A stretch of 50,876 nt of DNA from Actinoplanes utahensis (GTDB lineage: Bacteria > Actinomycetota > Actinomycetes > Mycobacteriales > Micromonosporaceae), in the NCBI RefSeq assembly GCF_016862455.1, contig NZ_BOMZ01000049.1, forward strand, positions 1 to 50,876. The letters run 5' to 3'. The translations under genes were made by a program, and so were the position numbers. The notes under the pieces are model-generated. The model worked only from the letters and a program-made list of their open reading frames with translations. It did no database searches and had not been told where the DNA came from. Positions 1 through 7,719 of the stretch are shown here, in pieces (positions within the stretch are counted from its first letter, which is position 1; every line of letters begins with the position of its first letter).

Positions 1-94
1 CCGACCGGCGGCACCGGCCGACCGGCGGCACCGGCCGACCGGCGGCACCGGCCGACCGGCGGCACCGGCCGACCGGCGGCACCGGCCGACCGGC
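1..94. repeat. 17-bp tandem repeat array
   Basis: Five perfect head-to-tail copies of the 17-mer CCGACCGGCGGCACCGG (1-85) are followed by half a sixth copy (86-94). The array runs off the left edge, so its true length is unknown. A 17-bp period is not a multiple of three, so it is more likely intergenic than a protein repeat, though a 51-bp coding super-period cannot be excluded. No spacers occur between units, so it is not a CRISPR array. It lies about 155 bp upstream of the prenyltransferase start. Confidence 0.95.
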
Positions 95-248
95 CAGGCG
101 CAACATCACCTGGATGGGGGAGCGGGCGTTGACCCGGCTGCGCCGCGATCGGGCCGGTTTCGTCTTCCGTGTGCTGGCGGTGCCGCGTTACCTCAACGCC
201 GGACCGAATCTCAGGGTCCACACAGGAGCGCCGGGTGACGATGCGGGC

Positions 249-1130
249 ATGACGACGTTGGCGCAGCGTCCCGCGGCGGTACTGGTCGCGGTGTCACGAC
301 CGTGGTTCTGGCCGGTGTCCTGGGTTCCCGCCTACCTCGGGACGGTGATCGCCGGGCACGCCTGGCTCCCGGACCCGGCCGATACCGGCCGGGCGGTCGT
401 GGCGCTGCTCGTGCTCGGGCCGCTGATCTGGGGCGCGGTGCTCGCCCAGAACGATCTGCACGACCTGCCCAGCGACCGGGTCAACCCGCGGAAGGCGACG
501 GCGCCGCTGGTCACCGGGGCGGTGTCGGCGCCGCGGCTGCGACTCTGGCACCGAGCGCTGGTGCTGGCGTCGATCGGGGCGGCGTGGTACGTCGGGCCGT
601 TGTTCGTCGTCGGCGTGGCGGGGGTGCTGGCGCTCGGCTGGGCGTACAGCGTGCCGCCGTTGCGGTTGAAAGGCCGCTCGGGATGGGACGTGGCCGTCAA
701 CGCGGTCGTCGTCGGGGCGGTGTCGCCGGCGGCCGGCTGGGCGATCACCCGGGAACCGTGGGAGTTCCCGTGGCAGCTGGCGCTGATCGGCGTGCTGTTC
801 GCGGCGGCCCTCTACGTGCCGACCACGGTCATCGACGTCTCCGCGGACGCGGGGGCGGGTGACGAGACCTTTTCCGTGAAGTACGGGGCGCGTACGGCGT
901 ACAGAATCGGTCTTTGTCTCTGGGGTCTTGCTCTCGCCGTTTCGCTCTTCTGTGCTTCGCGGGATTCGCTGGTGCCGCGGGAGACGCTGATTCCGCAGCT
1001 GGTGATGGCGCCGGTGCTGTTCGCCGCGTACGCGGCGCTGACCCGCCGCCCGTCGATCGCGCGATTGGCGGTGGTCTCGCTGCTCTTCGGGATTCCGACC
1101 GCCGGTTTCGCCATGGCTTATGTGGGGTGA
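249..1130 (+). CDS. UbiA-family prenyltransferase
   Basis: Integral-membrane prenyltransferase of the UbiA superfamily, which transfers a polyprenyl chain from its diphosphate to an acceptor. The first Asp-rich motif is visible as N68-D69-x-x-D72-x-x-x-D76, followed by an N-P-R-K stretch. The second is D196-x-x-x-D200 near residue 196. These bind Mg-diphosphate in the family. About eight hydrophobic segments are apparent and the 293-residue length is normal. The ATG at 249 is chosen because upstream in-frame sequence (from 114) is Arg-rich and not family-like. A glycosyltransferase starts 6 bp downstream, so the two are probably one operon. The acceptor (quinone, lipid or chlorophyll-synthase-like substrate) cannot be told from sequence. 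Confidence 0.88.
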   Translation: MTTLAQRPAAVLVAVSRPWFWPVSWVPAYLGTVIAGHAWLPDPADTGRAVVALLVLGPLIWGAVLAQNDLHDLPSDRVNPRKATAPLVTGAVSAPRLRLWHRALVLASIGAAWYVGPLFVVGVAGVLALGWAYSVPPLRLKGRSGWDVAVNAVVVGAVSPAAGWAITREPWEFPWQLALIGVLFAAALYVPTTVIDVSADAGAGDETFSVKYGARTAYRIGLCLWGLALAVSLFCASRDSLVPRETLIPQLVMAPVLFAAYAALTRRPSIARLAVVSLLFGIPTAGFAMAYVG

Positions 1131-1136
1131 CCTCTG

Positions 1137-2372
1137 ATGCGGATTCTCATCATCGCGGTCGGCAGTCGCGGCGACGTCGCGCCGTTCACCGGACTGGGCC
1201 GGCGTCTGTTTGCGGCAGGCCATCAGGTCACGGTCGCCACCCACGATCTTTTCGAGCCTTCGATACGGGGCGCCGACCTCGATTTCCACCCGCTGCCCCT
1301 GGACACGCGGGAGGAGTTGACGGAGCGGCTCACCGCCGAGGGCGCCCGTGGCCAGTTGCGGACCACCGTCGAGTTCAGCCGGATCCTCGCCGCGCACGCC
1401 CGCCCGATGGCCGCCGCGATCCTCGACGCCGCCCGCCAGGCCGACATGCTGCTGCTCACCCCGGCCGGGTGGATCGGCACGCACGTCGCCGAGGCGCTGA
1501 GCCTGCCCAGCATGGGCGTCTACCTGCAGCCGATGACCCCCACCCGGGAGTTCCCGCCGGCCATGGTCACCACCCGGGCGCTCGGCGGCCGGGGCAACCG
1601 TTGGGCCGCGTCCGCGCTGCTCAACCTGGGTCAGCGGCCGTTCCGCACGGCCGTCGCCGCCCTCCGCGACGACCTCGGCCTGCCGCCGATCGGCACCACC
1701 GCGTGGCTGGCCCGGCTACGGGCGTCCCGGTGGCCGATCTGCTACGGGTACAGCCCTACGGTCGTCCCGCAGCCCGCCGACTGGCCGGACTGGAACCACA
1801 CCGCCGGCTACTGGTGGCCCGCCGCCGACCCGGCGTTCACCCCACCGCCCGAGGTCGCCGACTTCCTCGCCGCCGGGCCGCCACCGGTCTACATCGGGTT
1901 CGGCAGCATGCCGTTCGCCGACGGGACCGCCGTTTCCGCGCTGCTGCTGGCCGCCCTCCGCAAGGCGGGCCTGCGGGCCGTGGTGAACTCCGGTTGGGCC
2001 GGGCTCTCGGGCGCCGGCGGCGACGTGCTGACCGTCGCCGACCTGCCGCACGACTGGCTGTTCCCACGAATGGCGGCGGTCGTCCACCACGCCGGCGCCG
2101 GCACCACCGCGGCCGGTCTGCGCGCCGGGATTCCCGCGGTGCCGGTGCCGTTCATGGTGGACCAGCCGTTCTGGGCGCGACGGCTCGCCCTGCTCGGCGT
2201 CACCCCGGAGCCGATCCCGTTCCGGCAGCTCACCGCGGATCGGCTGGCCGCCGCCCTCACCCGGGCCACCGGCGATTCCCGCTACCGTGAGCGGGCCACG
2301 GACATCGCCGCGCGCCTCGCCCGGGAGGACGGCGCCGCCGCCGTCCTCCACGTCGTCAATGGATCCCTGTGA
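1137..2372 (+). CDS. UGT/MGT-type glycosyltransferase (GT1/GT28-like)
   Basis: A two-domain GT-B glycosyltransferase of 411 residues. The N terminus MRILIIAVGSRGDVAPF is the acceptor-domain opening typical of sterol- or antibiotic-type glucosyltransferases, where G-S-R-G-D-V is diagnostic. The C-terminal half has the nucleotide-sugar site: an I-G-F-G-S-M strand followed by H-H-A-G-A-G-T-T and later D-Q-P-F-W. It would move a sugar from an NDP or lipid donor to a hydrophobic acceptor. It follows the prenyltransferase by 6 bp with no terminator between, suggesting that a prenylated compound is glycosylated. That link is inference from position only. Confidence 0.88.
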   Translation: MRILIIAVGSRGDVAPFTGLGRRLFAAGHQVTVATHDLFEPSIRGADLDFHPLPLDTREELTERLTAEGARGQLRTTVEFSRILAAHARPMAAAILDAARQADMLLLTPAGWIGTHVAEALSLPSMGVYLQPMTPTREFPPAMVTTRALGGRGNRWAASALLNLGQRPFRTAVAALRDDLGLPPIGTTAWLARLRASRWPICYGYSPTVVPQPADWPDWNHTAGYWWPAADPAFTPPPEVADFLAAGPPPVYIGFGSMPFADGTAVSALLLAALRKAGLRAVVNSGWAGLSGAGGDVLTVADLPHDWLFPRMAAVVHHAGAGTTAAGLRAGIPAVPVPFMVDQPFWARRLALLGVTPEPIPFRQLTADRLAAALTRATGDSRYRERATDIAARLAREDGAAAVLHVVNGSL

Positions 2373-2611
2373 GCACCGACCTGCTGGAGTTTCGGCTGAG
2401 GACCGTGGCGGCCCGGCCTAGTACTGCAACGCACTCAGCGGGTGGAACGTATTGGAAACCCGCGCTCGCTGCTCGACAAGCCGTAGGGGCCCCCGGGAGA
2501 CTCTTCCTGCCTGATTTGCCGAGATGTCGCCGGAGCGATACGCAGCGGAAGAGCGCGGTTCCCCGGTTGTCGGTGTTGGCGATCACCACTATGAACCGAG
2601 GACCGCAGGCA

Positions 2612-2986
2612 CTACGGAACCCAGATGCTGTTGGCTTGGAAGGAGCCGAGATTCGAGACACCTGCATTCGCGGCAACCTGGAGCGGCCCACCGACGCAGT
2701 CGTCGCCCGTGAACAGTGCCGCCGAGTTGCTGGCGGTGTTCAGCGCGGATCGCGCTCGGCCGCCCCATCCGGCGTCGACCAGGCTGACACATGTGCCGCC
2801 CGGTGCCAGCGACGTGAGTGTCAGCCTGCTGCCGGTGTAGTTGGCCGAACTGAACAGACATACCGTATTGGTGAACTGACACTGAGCCGGTGCCGCGGCG
2901 TGCGCTGGTGCAGGTGCCATCACCGTCGCGATGCCGGCAACCGTCGCGGCGAACATGATCGCGCTACCGAGTTTACGAACAGGCAT
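2612..2986 (-). CDS. secreted peptidase inhibitor I36-like / crystallin-fold protein
   Basis: A small exported protein of 124 residues. MPVRKLG, a hydrophobic core and A-H-A-A-A-P form a clear Sec signal peptide cleaved near residue 30. The mature part has Cys residues in Q-C-Q-F, T-V-C-L-F, G-T-C-V-S and D-D-C-V-G, and a pattern of Gly, Trp and Asn typical of the I36 inhibitor and beta/gamma-crystallin fold in actinomycetes. The ATG at 2986 is preferred: AGGGG lies about 8 bases upstream and the signal peptide starts there. Inhibition of a protease is only a family-level suggestion. Confidence 0.8.
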   Translation of the reverse strand: MPVRKLGSAIMFAATVAGIATVMAPAPAHAAAPAQCQFTNTVCLFSSANYTGSRLTLTSLAPGGTCVSLVDAGWGGRARSALNTASNSAALFTGDDCVGGPLQVAANAGVSNLGSFQANSIWVP

Positions 2987-3255
2987 TCCCGAACCCCTAT
3001 CTATCCACAATGGACGAACATTGCCCAGTCTATCGAGAGAGGTCGATCTACACACCCCCAATGCTGCACCCGGTGTTGCGACTCGAGCGGCGGTCGCTCG
3101 TTGGCTGGTCATGCTGAGTGGCATGGTGCTCACGTAGCGGAAGGCGGATTTGGATAGCTTGTTTGCACTGGTGGCGAGCCGTTTTATCGGGTGGAGCCGC
3201 GCCGGTTGGCATTCGCCTGGATACGCGGGTTGCCGGCTCCGTTGGAGCGGCGTAA

Positions 3256-3438
3256 CCGGTGACAATCGCTGAACACGCGGGCCGCCGGTCACCGAACGCG
3301 GTGCAGGAGATGCTCTACAGCTCGTGCTGGAAACCGGCTCCGGTCCGTGATGACATGCGGGACTACCTGGTCGAACACCTCGGTAGCTCCGACGACACCG
3401 GGCTCGTCGAGAAGGGCCTCCGATCGGCCGATCATTGA
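3256..3438 (+). pseudogene. IS701-family transposase fragment
   Basis: Reading from just after an in-frame stop at 3253, the translation gives A-E-H-A-G-R-R-S-P, then V-Q-E-M-L, then V-R-D-D-M-R-D-Y-L-V-E-H-L-G. This is the N-terminal helix-rich region conserved in IS701-type DDE transposases. Immediately after, the expected V-V-D-E-T catalytic stretch is garbled and a TGA at 3436 ends the frame. Only about 60 codons survive, with no start, no catalytic domain and no recognisable terminal repeats. Confidence 0.72.
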
Positions 3439-3469
3439 TACGTTCCGCCTGTCTACTGCCGTTGCGGCA

Positions 3470-4069
3470 TCAGGACGGCGGGGTGTCGAGCCCCAGCCGC
3501 TGGAACAGTACGTACAGTTGCTCCTCGACGAAGACCTCGGTGGCGGCCAGCGTCGCCTCCACCTCGGGCGCCGGCGCCGAGTCGAGGCCGGCTTCCTGGG
3601 CCCACGTCATCGCGGCAGCCGCGGCGGCGGCGCCGCTCAGCGTCCGGGCGAGCATGTCCTGCCTGGTCGCGGCCGCCAGGGCGGGATACTCCGGGTCCTC
3701 CCAGTCGTCGCCCAGGTAGTTGCCGCCCTCGTCGAACGGGGATTGCGGCAGCACGGTGTACCCCACCGCACTGTCGATGTTGAGCCAGGTGTCCCAGAAC
3801 GGTGTCCGCACACCGACCGCATGCACGTAGGCGGTGGAGCTGTCCAGAATGTCGGCGACCAGTACCGGAGCGCCGGTCGCGTCACGCAGGTCGGTGATCA
3901 GCGTGCCCGGGAGGTCGAGGTCCGGCACCCGGACCCGGGTGATCTGCCAGCCGCCGGCCGCCCGCTCGCCGTCCACGGCGTCGTCGTCGGCCAGTTGCGG
4001 CATATCGGGCAGCAGGTCCCGCAGCGATGCCTCACCACGATGGACGACGTATGTTCCCCAGAACCCCAT
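3470..4069 (-). CDS. hypothetical protein (MGFWGTYVV type)
   Basis: An acidic soluble protein of 199 residues with no signal peptide or membrane segment. The opening M-G-F-W-G-T-Y-V-V followed by L-R-D-L-L-P resembles a group of uncharacterised actinobacterial proteins; no catalytic motif is evident. The C-terminal half contains an Ala-rich helix, then a Glu-rich helix ending in a leucine-rich stretch. An alternative ATG at 4081 adds four residues; 4069 is preferred on protein similarity because neither start has a clear Shine-Dalgarno. The frame continues upstream into a transposase remnant, which suggests an insertion close to the original promoter. Confidence 0.6.
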   Translation of the reverse strand: MGFWGTYVVHRGEASLRDLLPDMPQLADDDAVDGERAAGGWQITRVRVPDLDLPGTLITDLRDATGAPVLVADILDSSTAYVHAVGVRTPFWDTWLNIDSAVGYTVLPQSPFDEGGNYLGDDWEDPEYPALAAATRQDMLARTLSGAAAAAAAMTWAQEAGLDSAPAPEVEATLAATEVFVEEQLYVLFQRLGLDTPPS

Positions 4070-4137
4070 GGCGGTGATCATGGCGAATGAGGACGGCGCA
4101 CGTCTGCCCCGGGACGGTCCACCGCCAGGCTTGTCGT

Positions 4138-4325
4138 TCCACCAGTTCGGCGGGGCTTGGTGCCCTTCTTGTGATGGCCTGGCCCGACCAGCGTCTTGAC
4201 CGGCCCGTCGGTGCACAGCAGGGCGTCCGTCAGCTCGAACAAGACGTCGGCCCGCCTGGTCATGCATCGGTAGAGCTGCTCAGGAGCCCCGCCAACACAT
4301 CGATCGCTTCCGCCCTGTCCGTCAC
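4138..4325 (-). pseudogene. internally deleted DDE transposase (5' end joined to 3' tail)
   Basis: On the minus strand, a GTG at 4325 opens V-T-D-R-A-E-A-I-D-V-L-A-G-L. After a frameshift it continues E-Q-L-Y-R-C, M-T-R-R-A-D and E-L-T-D-A-L-L-C-T-D-G-P-V-K-T-L-V. This is the conserved N terminus of a large actinobacterial transposase group (NF041680-like, from memory). The reading then jumps to G-H-H-K-K-G-T-K-P, the C-terminal tail of the same group; that assignment is supported by the longer fragment at 19918-20370, which ends with the same tail. The roughly 350 codons expected between are missing, so this is a short deletion derivative. Confidence 0.72.
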
Positions 4326-4416
4326 GACGGCCACAACGATCGTCGATAGGTGCCAGATGCCCCCATCCTCACCGGATGACGCACGTTAACCGTCGGCCAG
4401 ACCGGAGAGGGTCGTA

Positions 4417-4468
4417 CGAACGCACGGATCTGGGCCGATCAGAGTGCGTTCGCACGGCGCCTCTGATC
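4417..4468. other. nested inverted repeats upstream of the SCO6745-family gene
   Basis: Three overlapping palindromes occur here: CGAACGCAC (4417-4425) with GTGCGTTCG (4444-4452); GATCAGAG (4437-4444) with CTCTGATC (4461-4468); and the compact GTGCG-TT-CGCAC (4444-4455). They could form alternative hairpins or a protein-binding site about 145 bp before the start at 4614. No gene is visible between 4326 and 4613. The function is unknown. Confidence 0.5.
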
Positions 4469-4613
4469 TTCGGTGGCATCAATGCAGATGGCTTGTTGAT
4501 CTCACCGGTGCCGGTCGAGTTGCTCGATCGACTGCGCCGGCTTCGTCGCCACGAAGCCGCGATGTGGCGATTGGCTGTTCACCGGCGGCCGGGTGTGCGC
4601 TTGGATCGGCGGC

Positions 4614-5459
4614 ATGACTCTCGCGAGCGCGGCTCGAAACCTGTGGCAGCTGTACGAGCCGGTGCATGCGGTTACGTACTTTGCACCCCAGGCGCGGACG
4701 GCATTCGAGAACGCCGGGCTGCGCGGGTACTGGCGTGGATATTTCGCCGGGCGTGCAGCCCCTCTGGGCGCGGTGACGGCGGCGCCGGTCGCCGCGTTGT
4801 TCTTCTCTTTCGCGCCGGCCATGGTGGCCCGTGCCGTGCCGGATGTATGGCAACGGGCGACGCCGGAACAGGCACTGGCGGCCCGCCTCGACGGCGCGGT
4901 CGCGGCGTTGCGAGCGATCCTGCCGGACGAGCCCGCGCGGTGGGTGGAGGCCGCGGACTTGCTGGAGGTCGCCGCCGGGGCGGCCGGGACGGAGGGCCGG
5001 GCGCTGGGCGCCGCCAATGCCGTGCTGCCGCGTCCCACCGATGCGCTCGCCCGGCTTTGGCAGGCGGCCACGGTGTTGCGGGAGCACCGGGGTGATGGGC
5101 ACATCGCCGCACTGGTCGACGCCGAGCTGACCAGCTGTCAGGCGCTCGTCCTGCGGCACGGTGTGCACGGCGGCCGGGACCAGCTACAGCCTAACCGGGG
5201 CTGGAGTGACGGCGAGTGGGACGCTGCGGTCGGGCAGCTGACCGCCCGTGGGCTGGTGGACGGGTCGGGCCGGGCCACCGGCGAGGGGCTGAAGGTGCAC
5301 CGGGACGTGGAGAACCGAACCGACCGGCTCGCCGCGCAACCCTGGGCGGCGTTGAGCGTCGCCGAGCAGGAACGGCTGGCGGGCGTGCTGGCACCGTTGG
5401 CCACGGCCGCCGGCGCGGTCGTCCCGTACCCCAACCCGATGGGCCTGCCTCGACGCTGA
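4614..5459 (+). CDS. SCO6745-family protein
   Basis: A soluble 281-residue protein matching the actinobacterial SCO6745 family. Diagnostic features are the N-terminal A-R-N-L-W-Q-L-Y-E-P-V-H-A-V-T-Y-F-A and the later Y-W-R-G-Y-F-A-G-R-A-A-P-L-G. A central Arg/Ala-rich helical part is followed by a C-terminal segment that reads like a winged helix (W-D-A-A-V-G-Q-L-T-A-R-G-L-V-D). The family has no established biochemical role. The ATG at 4614 fits family starts; upstream residues from 4593 do not. Confidence 0.82.
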   Translation: MTLASAARNLWQLYEPVHAVTYFAPQARTAFENAGLRGYWRGYFAGRAAPLGAVTAAPVAALFFSFAPAMVARAVPDVWQRATPEQALAARLDGAVAALRAILPDEPARWVEAADLLEVAAGAAGTEGRALGAANAVLPRPTDALARLWQAATVLREHRGDGHIAALVDAELTSCQALVLRHGVHGGRDQLQPNRGWSDGEWDAAVGQLTARGLVDGSGRATGEGLKVHRDVENRTDRLAAQPWAALSVAEQERLAGVLAPLATAAGAVVPYPNPMGLPRR

Positions 5460-5492
5460 ACGGTTCCGGCAGCCGGCCGAGGATGCCCGACC

Positions 5493-5568
5493 ATGCTCGA
5501 CGCCGGTGTCAGCCTCCGCGACGTCCAGATCGCCGCCCGCCGCGCCGACTCCCGCACGACCACTGCGG
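5493..5568 (+). pseudogene. tyrosine recombinase (integrase) C-terminal scrap
   Basis: The reading M-L-D-A-G-V-S-L-R-D-V-Q-I-A-A-R-R-A-D-S followed by R-T-T-T matches the segment just before the catalytic Tyr in phage-type integrases (usually H-A-D-P-R-T-T-x-R-Y). The sequence changes identity before the Tyr would appear. No other part of an integrase is present, so this is debris rather than a functional gene. Confidence 0.65.
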
Positions 5569-5669
5569 CCTGTCATCGATCGGACGTTCCCGTTCGAGAG
5601 GGCCGCCGACGCGTTCCGTCACTACGGGCGGCGCAACCCTTCGGACGGGTCGTCATTCGAATACGTTGA
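5569..5669 (+). pseudogene. zinc-binding dehydrogenase / quinone reductase C-terminal scrap
   Basis: P-V-I-D-R-T-F-P-F-E-R-A-A-D-A-F-R-H-Y is the C-terminal helix of medium-chain NAD(P)H:quinone oxidoreductases and zinc alcohol dehydrogenases. One base has been lost near 5638; in the next frame the last strand F-G-R-V-V-I-R-I-R and its stop (5667-5669) are intact. It is fused directly behind the integrase scrap, implying deletion between two genes. Confidence 0.65.
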
Positions 5670-5711
5670 ATGACTGTTTCCCGGTCCGGTGGAGCCGATA
5701 GTTTCCGTCCC

Positions 5712-6362
5712 ATGCCGAGACTGGTGTGGACGGCGGCGCTGCTGTCCTGGGTGCTGGCGGTGCCACTGTGGTTCGTCATGAGGTTCGTCCTCGTGATCGC
5801 GCACGAGGGCGGTCACGCGCTGGCGTCGAAGCTGCTCTTCCGGAACCTGGAATCGGTCACCTTCAACCGGTCCGGCGGCGGCATGACCAGCACGGTTCCA
5901 CCGGTGCCCTGGCTCTTCAACATCCTCATCAAGCTGGCCGGCTACCTCGGCCCGTCACTGTTCGGGCTGTTCGGTGTCTGGCTGTTGGTGCGGGGGAGCA
6001 TCGAGGTCGTGCTGTGGGGCAGCCTCGCCTTCCTGGCGGTCATGTTGTTCGCGGTCCGGGGCGTGGTCGGCTGGCTGTCGGTGCCGGGACTGATGGTGAT
6101 CATCTGGTTGATCGCCACCCGGACCGAGCCGCCGCTGCAGACGCTCTATACGCACATGTGGATCTGGTTCCTGCTGATCGGGGCGGTGCAGCGGATGCTG
6201 CTGTTCGTCGCGAACAAGCAGTACGACCAGGACAAGACCGACGCCGCCGGATTGGAGAGCCTCACCGGCGTGCCCAGTGCCATCTGGACGTTCGTGTTCC
6301 TGGTCGGCACGATCGCGGCTCTCGCGTACGGCGGCGGGCTGTTGCTGCGGAGTGCGATGTGA
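5712..6362 (+). CDS. M50-family membrane metallopeptidase
   Basis: A 216-residue polytopic membrane protein with H31-E32-G-G-H35 in its first hydrophobic region, the zinc-binding HExxH of intramembrane M50 (site-2-type) proteases. About six membrane segments follow. A K-Q-Y-D-Q-D-K-T-D loop in the C-terminal third could supply an acidic zinc ligand. The ATG at 5712 is preferred over 5670 because hydrophobic sequence begins at once. No regulated-proteolysis partner such as an anti-sigma factor is adjacent. It converges on the esterase gene, with a hairpin between them. Confidence 0.78.
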   Translation: MPRLVWTAALLSWVLAVPLWFVMRFVLVIAHEGGHALASKLLFRNLESVTFNRSGGGMTSTVPPVPWLFNILIKLAGYLGPSLFGLFGVWLLVRGSIEVVLWGSLAFLAVMLFAVRGVVGWLSVPGLMVIIWLIATRTEPPLQTLYTHMWIWFLLIGAVQRMLLFVANKQYDQDKTDAAGLESLTGVPSAIWTFVFLVGTIAALAYGGGLLLRSAM

Positions 6363-6364
6363 AC

Positions 6365-6400
6365 CGGCGGCCGGCACGCTTCATCGCATGCCGGCCGCCG
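6365..6400. terminator. bidirectional terminator-like hairpin
   Basis: A perfect 12-bp stem, CGGCGGCCGGCA with TGCCGGCCGCCG, around a 12-base loop. It lies in the 56-bp gap between the convergent protease and esterase genes. No T-run is seen, as is usual in actinobacteria. Confidence 0.8.
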
Positions 6401-6418
6401 GGTGGAACGGGGAAAGAC

Positions 6419-7258
6419 TCAGAATCGGTCGGCGAAACCGGTCTCGGCGATCGCCGGGAGGTAACCGCGCTCGTGCCCGACGGCGGTCGGGTGCAGGACC
6501 GTGTTGTCGCGCATGCCCTCGGTGCCGACCAGCCACGGGCGGGCGCTGCACACGCCGTGCCGGGCGAACGCCTTCTCGACGTCGGCGAACCGGACCCGGG
6601 CCCGGTCGGCGGCCGCGGCGATCACCGCGTTGAGGCGGGCGGCGACCTGGTTGACGCGGGCGCGCATCTTCGCCGGGATCGGCATGTCGGCGCAGCGGGC
6701 GGCCTTCGCGAACGGCAGCGGGTAGCCGGTGACGACGATGCGGGCGTTCGGGGCGGCGGCGCGGATCGCCTGGATCATGCGGGTGATCTCGCGCGGCAGG
6801 GTGACGGCCAGCGTGCGGTTGATCCGGGCGTTACCGGTACGGCAGGCCATCGCGGTCATCGGGCTGAGACACGCCTGAAGGACCTCCTTGACGTTCAGGT
6901 CGTTGGCGCCGACGGTGACGGTGACCAGCGCGGTCCGGTGGTTCAGCGCGGCCAGCTGGCGGCCGGTGACGTCGGCGACCGTCGCGTTGATGCAGGCCGC
7001 GTTGCGCAGCGCGACCGCGCCGTCGGTGCTGCGGGCCAGCAGCGCCGGGTACGCGGCGGGGGTTCGGCCGCAGTTGTCCCGGGTGGGCGCGGAGCCGTAC
7101 CCGGCGGCGTAGGAGTCGCCGAGCGCCACGTACTGCAAAGGCGTCGGGGCGACGGACGCGGCGACGGCGGTGGCGGGGGCGGCCCACGCCGTCGCGGTCA
7201 GCGCCACCGCGGCGTAGACGGCCACGACGCGGCGGAAGATCGCAGCAGGGTACGACAT
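6419..7258 (-). CDS. secreted SGNH/GDSL esterase or lipase
   Basis: A 279-residue exported hydrolase. The first about 34 residues form a signal peptide. Block I is A-L-G-D-S49-Y-A-A-G with the nucleophile Ser. Block III is V-G-A-N-D, giving the oxyanion Asn. Block V is L-H-P-T-A-V-G-H near the C terminus with the catalytic His. Six Cys in the mature part suggest three disulphides, as in the Streptomyces coelicolor SGNH lipase. It would hydrolyse acyl esters outside the cell. It is monocistronic, with its own leader upstream of 7258. Confidence 0.9.
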   Translation of the reverse strand: MSYPAAIFRRVVAVYAAVALTATAWAAPATAVAASVAPTPLQYVALGDSYAAGYGSAPTRDNCGRTPAAYPALLARSTDGAVALRNAACINATVADVTGRQLAALNHRTALVTVTVGANDLNVKEVLQACLSPMTAMACRTGNARINRTLAVTLPREITRMIQAIRAAAPNARIVVTGYPLPFAKAARCADMPIPAKMRARVNQVAARLNAVIAAAADRARVRFADVEKAFARHGVCSARPWLVGTEGMRDNTVLHPTAVGHERGYLPAIAETGFADRF

Positions 7259-7369
7259 GAGAGTCTCCGAGTGAGTGCTTCTAGCGCGGAACCGGGGGGA
7301 CCGGAAACGGACAAACGGACGCTAACACCCGAAAGTGCTCATCTCGCGCAGGCGCACCGGGCCCGGCTC

Positions 7370-7408
7370 GTGTGGAGTTCGGGCCGGCACCACGGCCGAA
7401 CTCCACAC
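7370..7408. other. perfect 13-bp hairpin in a gene-free stretch
   Basis: GTGTGGAGTTCGG (7370-7382) pairs exactly with CCGAACTCCACAC (7396-7408). It lies in the 461-bp gap 7259-7719, between the esterase start and the end of the AraC-type gene. That gap has no convincing gene; it holds this hairpin and two palindromic repeats. The hairpin is about 110 bp upstream of the esterase and could terminate transcription arriving from the regulator. Confidence 0.6.
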
Positions 7409-7574
7409 TCGGGAGGCGCGGCTACGGCGGTCTACCCGCTTCCGGTCCGCGGCGGTTCTCTCACACCACGCTTCGGTACGGGCCACGCAACGCCCCGTGC
7501 CTCGCGGCGCCAACGGCAGGCGTCCCCTCGCGACCGTCCTCGGCTGCGGGTCATGCATGCCCGTCCCGGTCACC

Positions 7575-7631
7575 CCGGCTGGTTCTCATCGCTGTCTCAG
7601 CGCAGCTGAAACAGCAGCCACAACCAGCCGG
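7575..7631. repeat. nested palindromic element, copy 1
   Basis: The outer arms CCGGCTGGTT (7575-7584) and AACCAGCCGG (7622-7631) are perfect complements. Inside lie GCTGTCTC (7591-7598) and GAAACAGC (7608-7615), which pair with one mismatch. The same two-tier architecture recurs at 7644 and 16749. It is located 3' of the AraC-type gene. Confidence 0.75.
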
Positions 7632-7643
7632 ACAAGATCCGAA

Positions 7644-7688
7644 CCGGCTGTCTCGAACGCCTTCAGACATGCAGTGACGACCAGCCGG
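7644..7688. repeat. nested palindromic element, copy 2 (left arm shortened)
   Basis: This begins CCGGCTGTCTC and ends GACGACCAGCCGG, with a C-C-T-T central loop like the 16.7-kb copy. The outer left arm has been lost beyond CCGGCTG, while the right arm is complete. It sits 12 bp after copy 1 and 31 bp before the stop codon of the AraC-type gene. Confidence 0.6.
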
Positions 7689-7719
7689 ACAGAACCGGAA
7701 CCGCTCGCCGTAGCGGCAG

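Noticed and set aside
1..94. CRISPR-like array
   Set aside because: Units are directly adjacent with no unique spacers and are only 17 bp long; no cas gene is nearby.
294..1484. Long open frame on the minus strand opposite the prenyltransferase and glycosyltransferase genes
   Set aside because: Arg/Gly/Pro-rich with no domain, fully antisense to two well-supported genes; a GC-content artefact. The same applies to other long frames such as 5726-7609, 10388-12235, 22522-24879, 26557-29175 and 31958-33958.
2409..2440. Possible insertion-sequence end (TAGTACTGCAACGCACTC) after the glycosyltransferase
   Set aside because: It resembles ends I vaguely associate with actinobacterial IS elements, but no matching opposite end or duplication was found.
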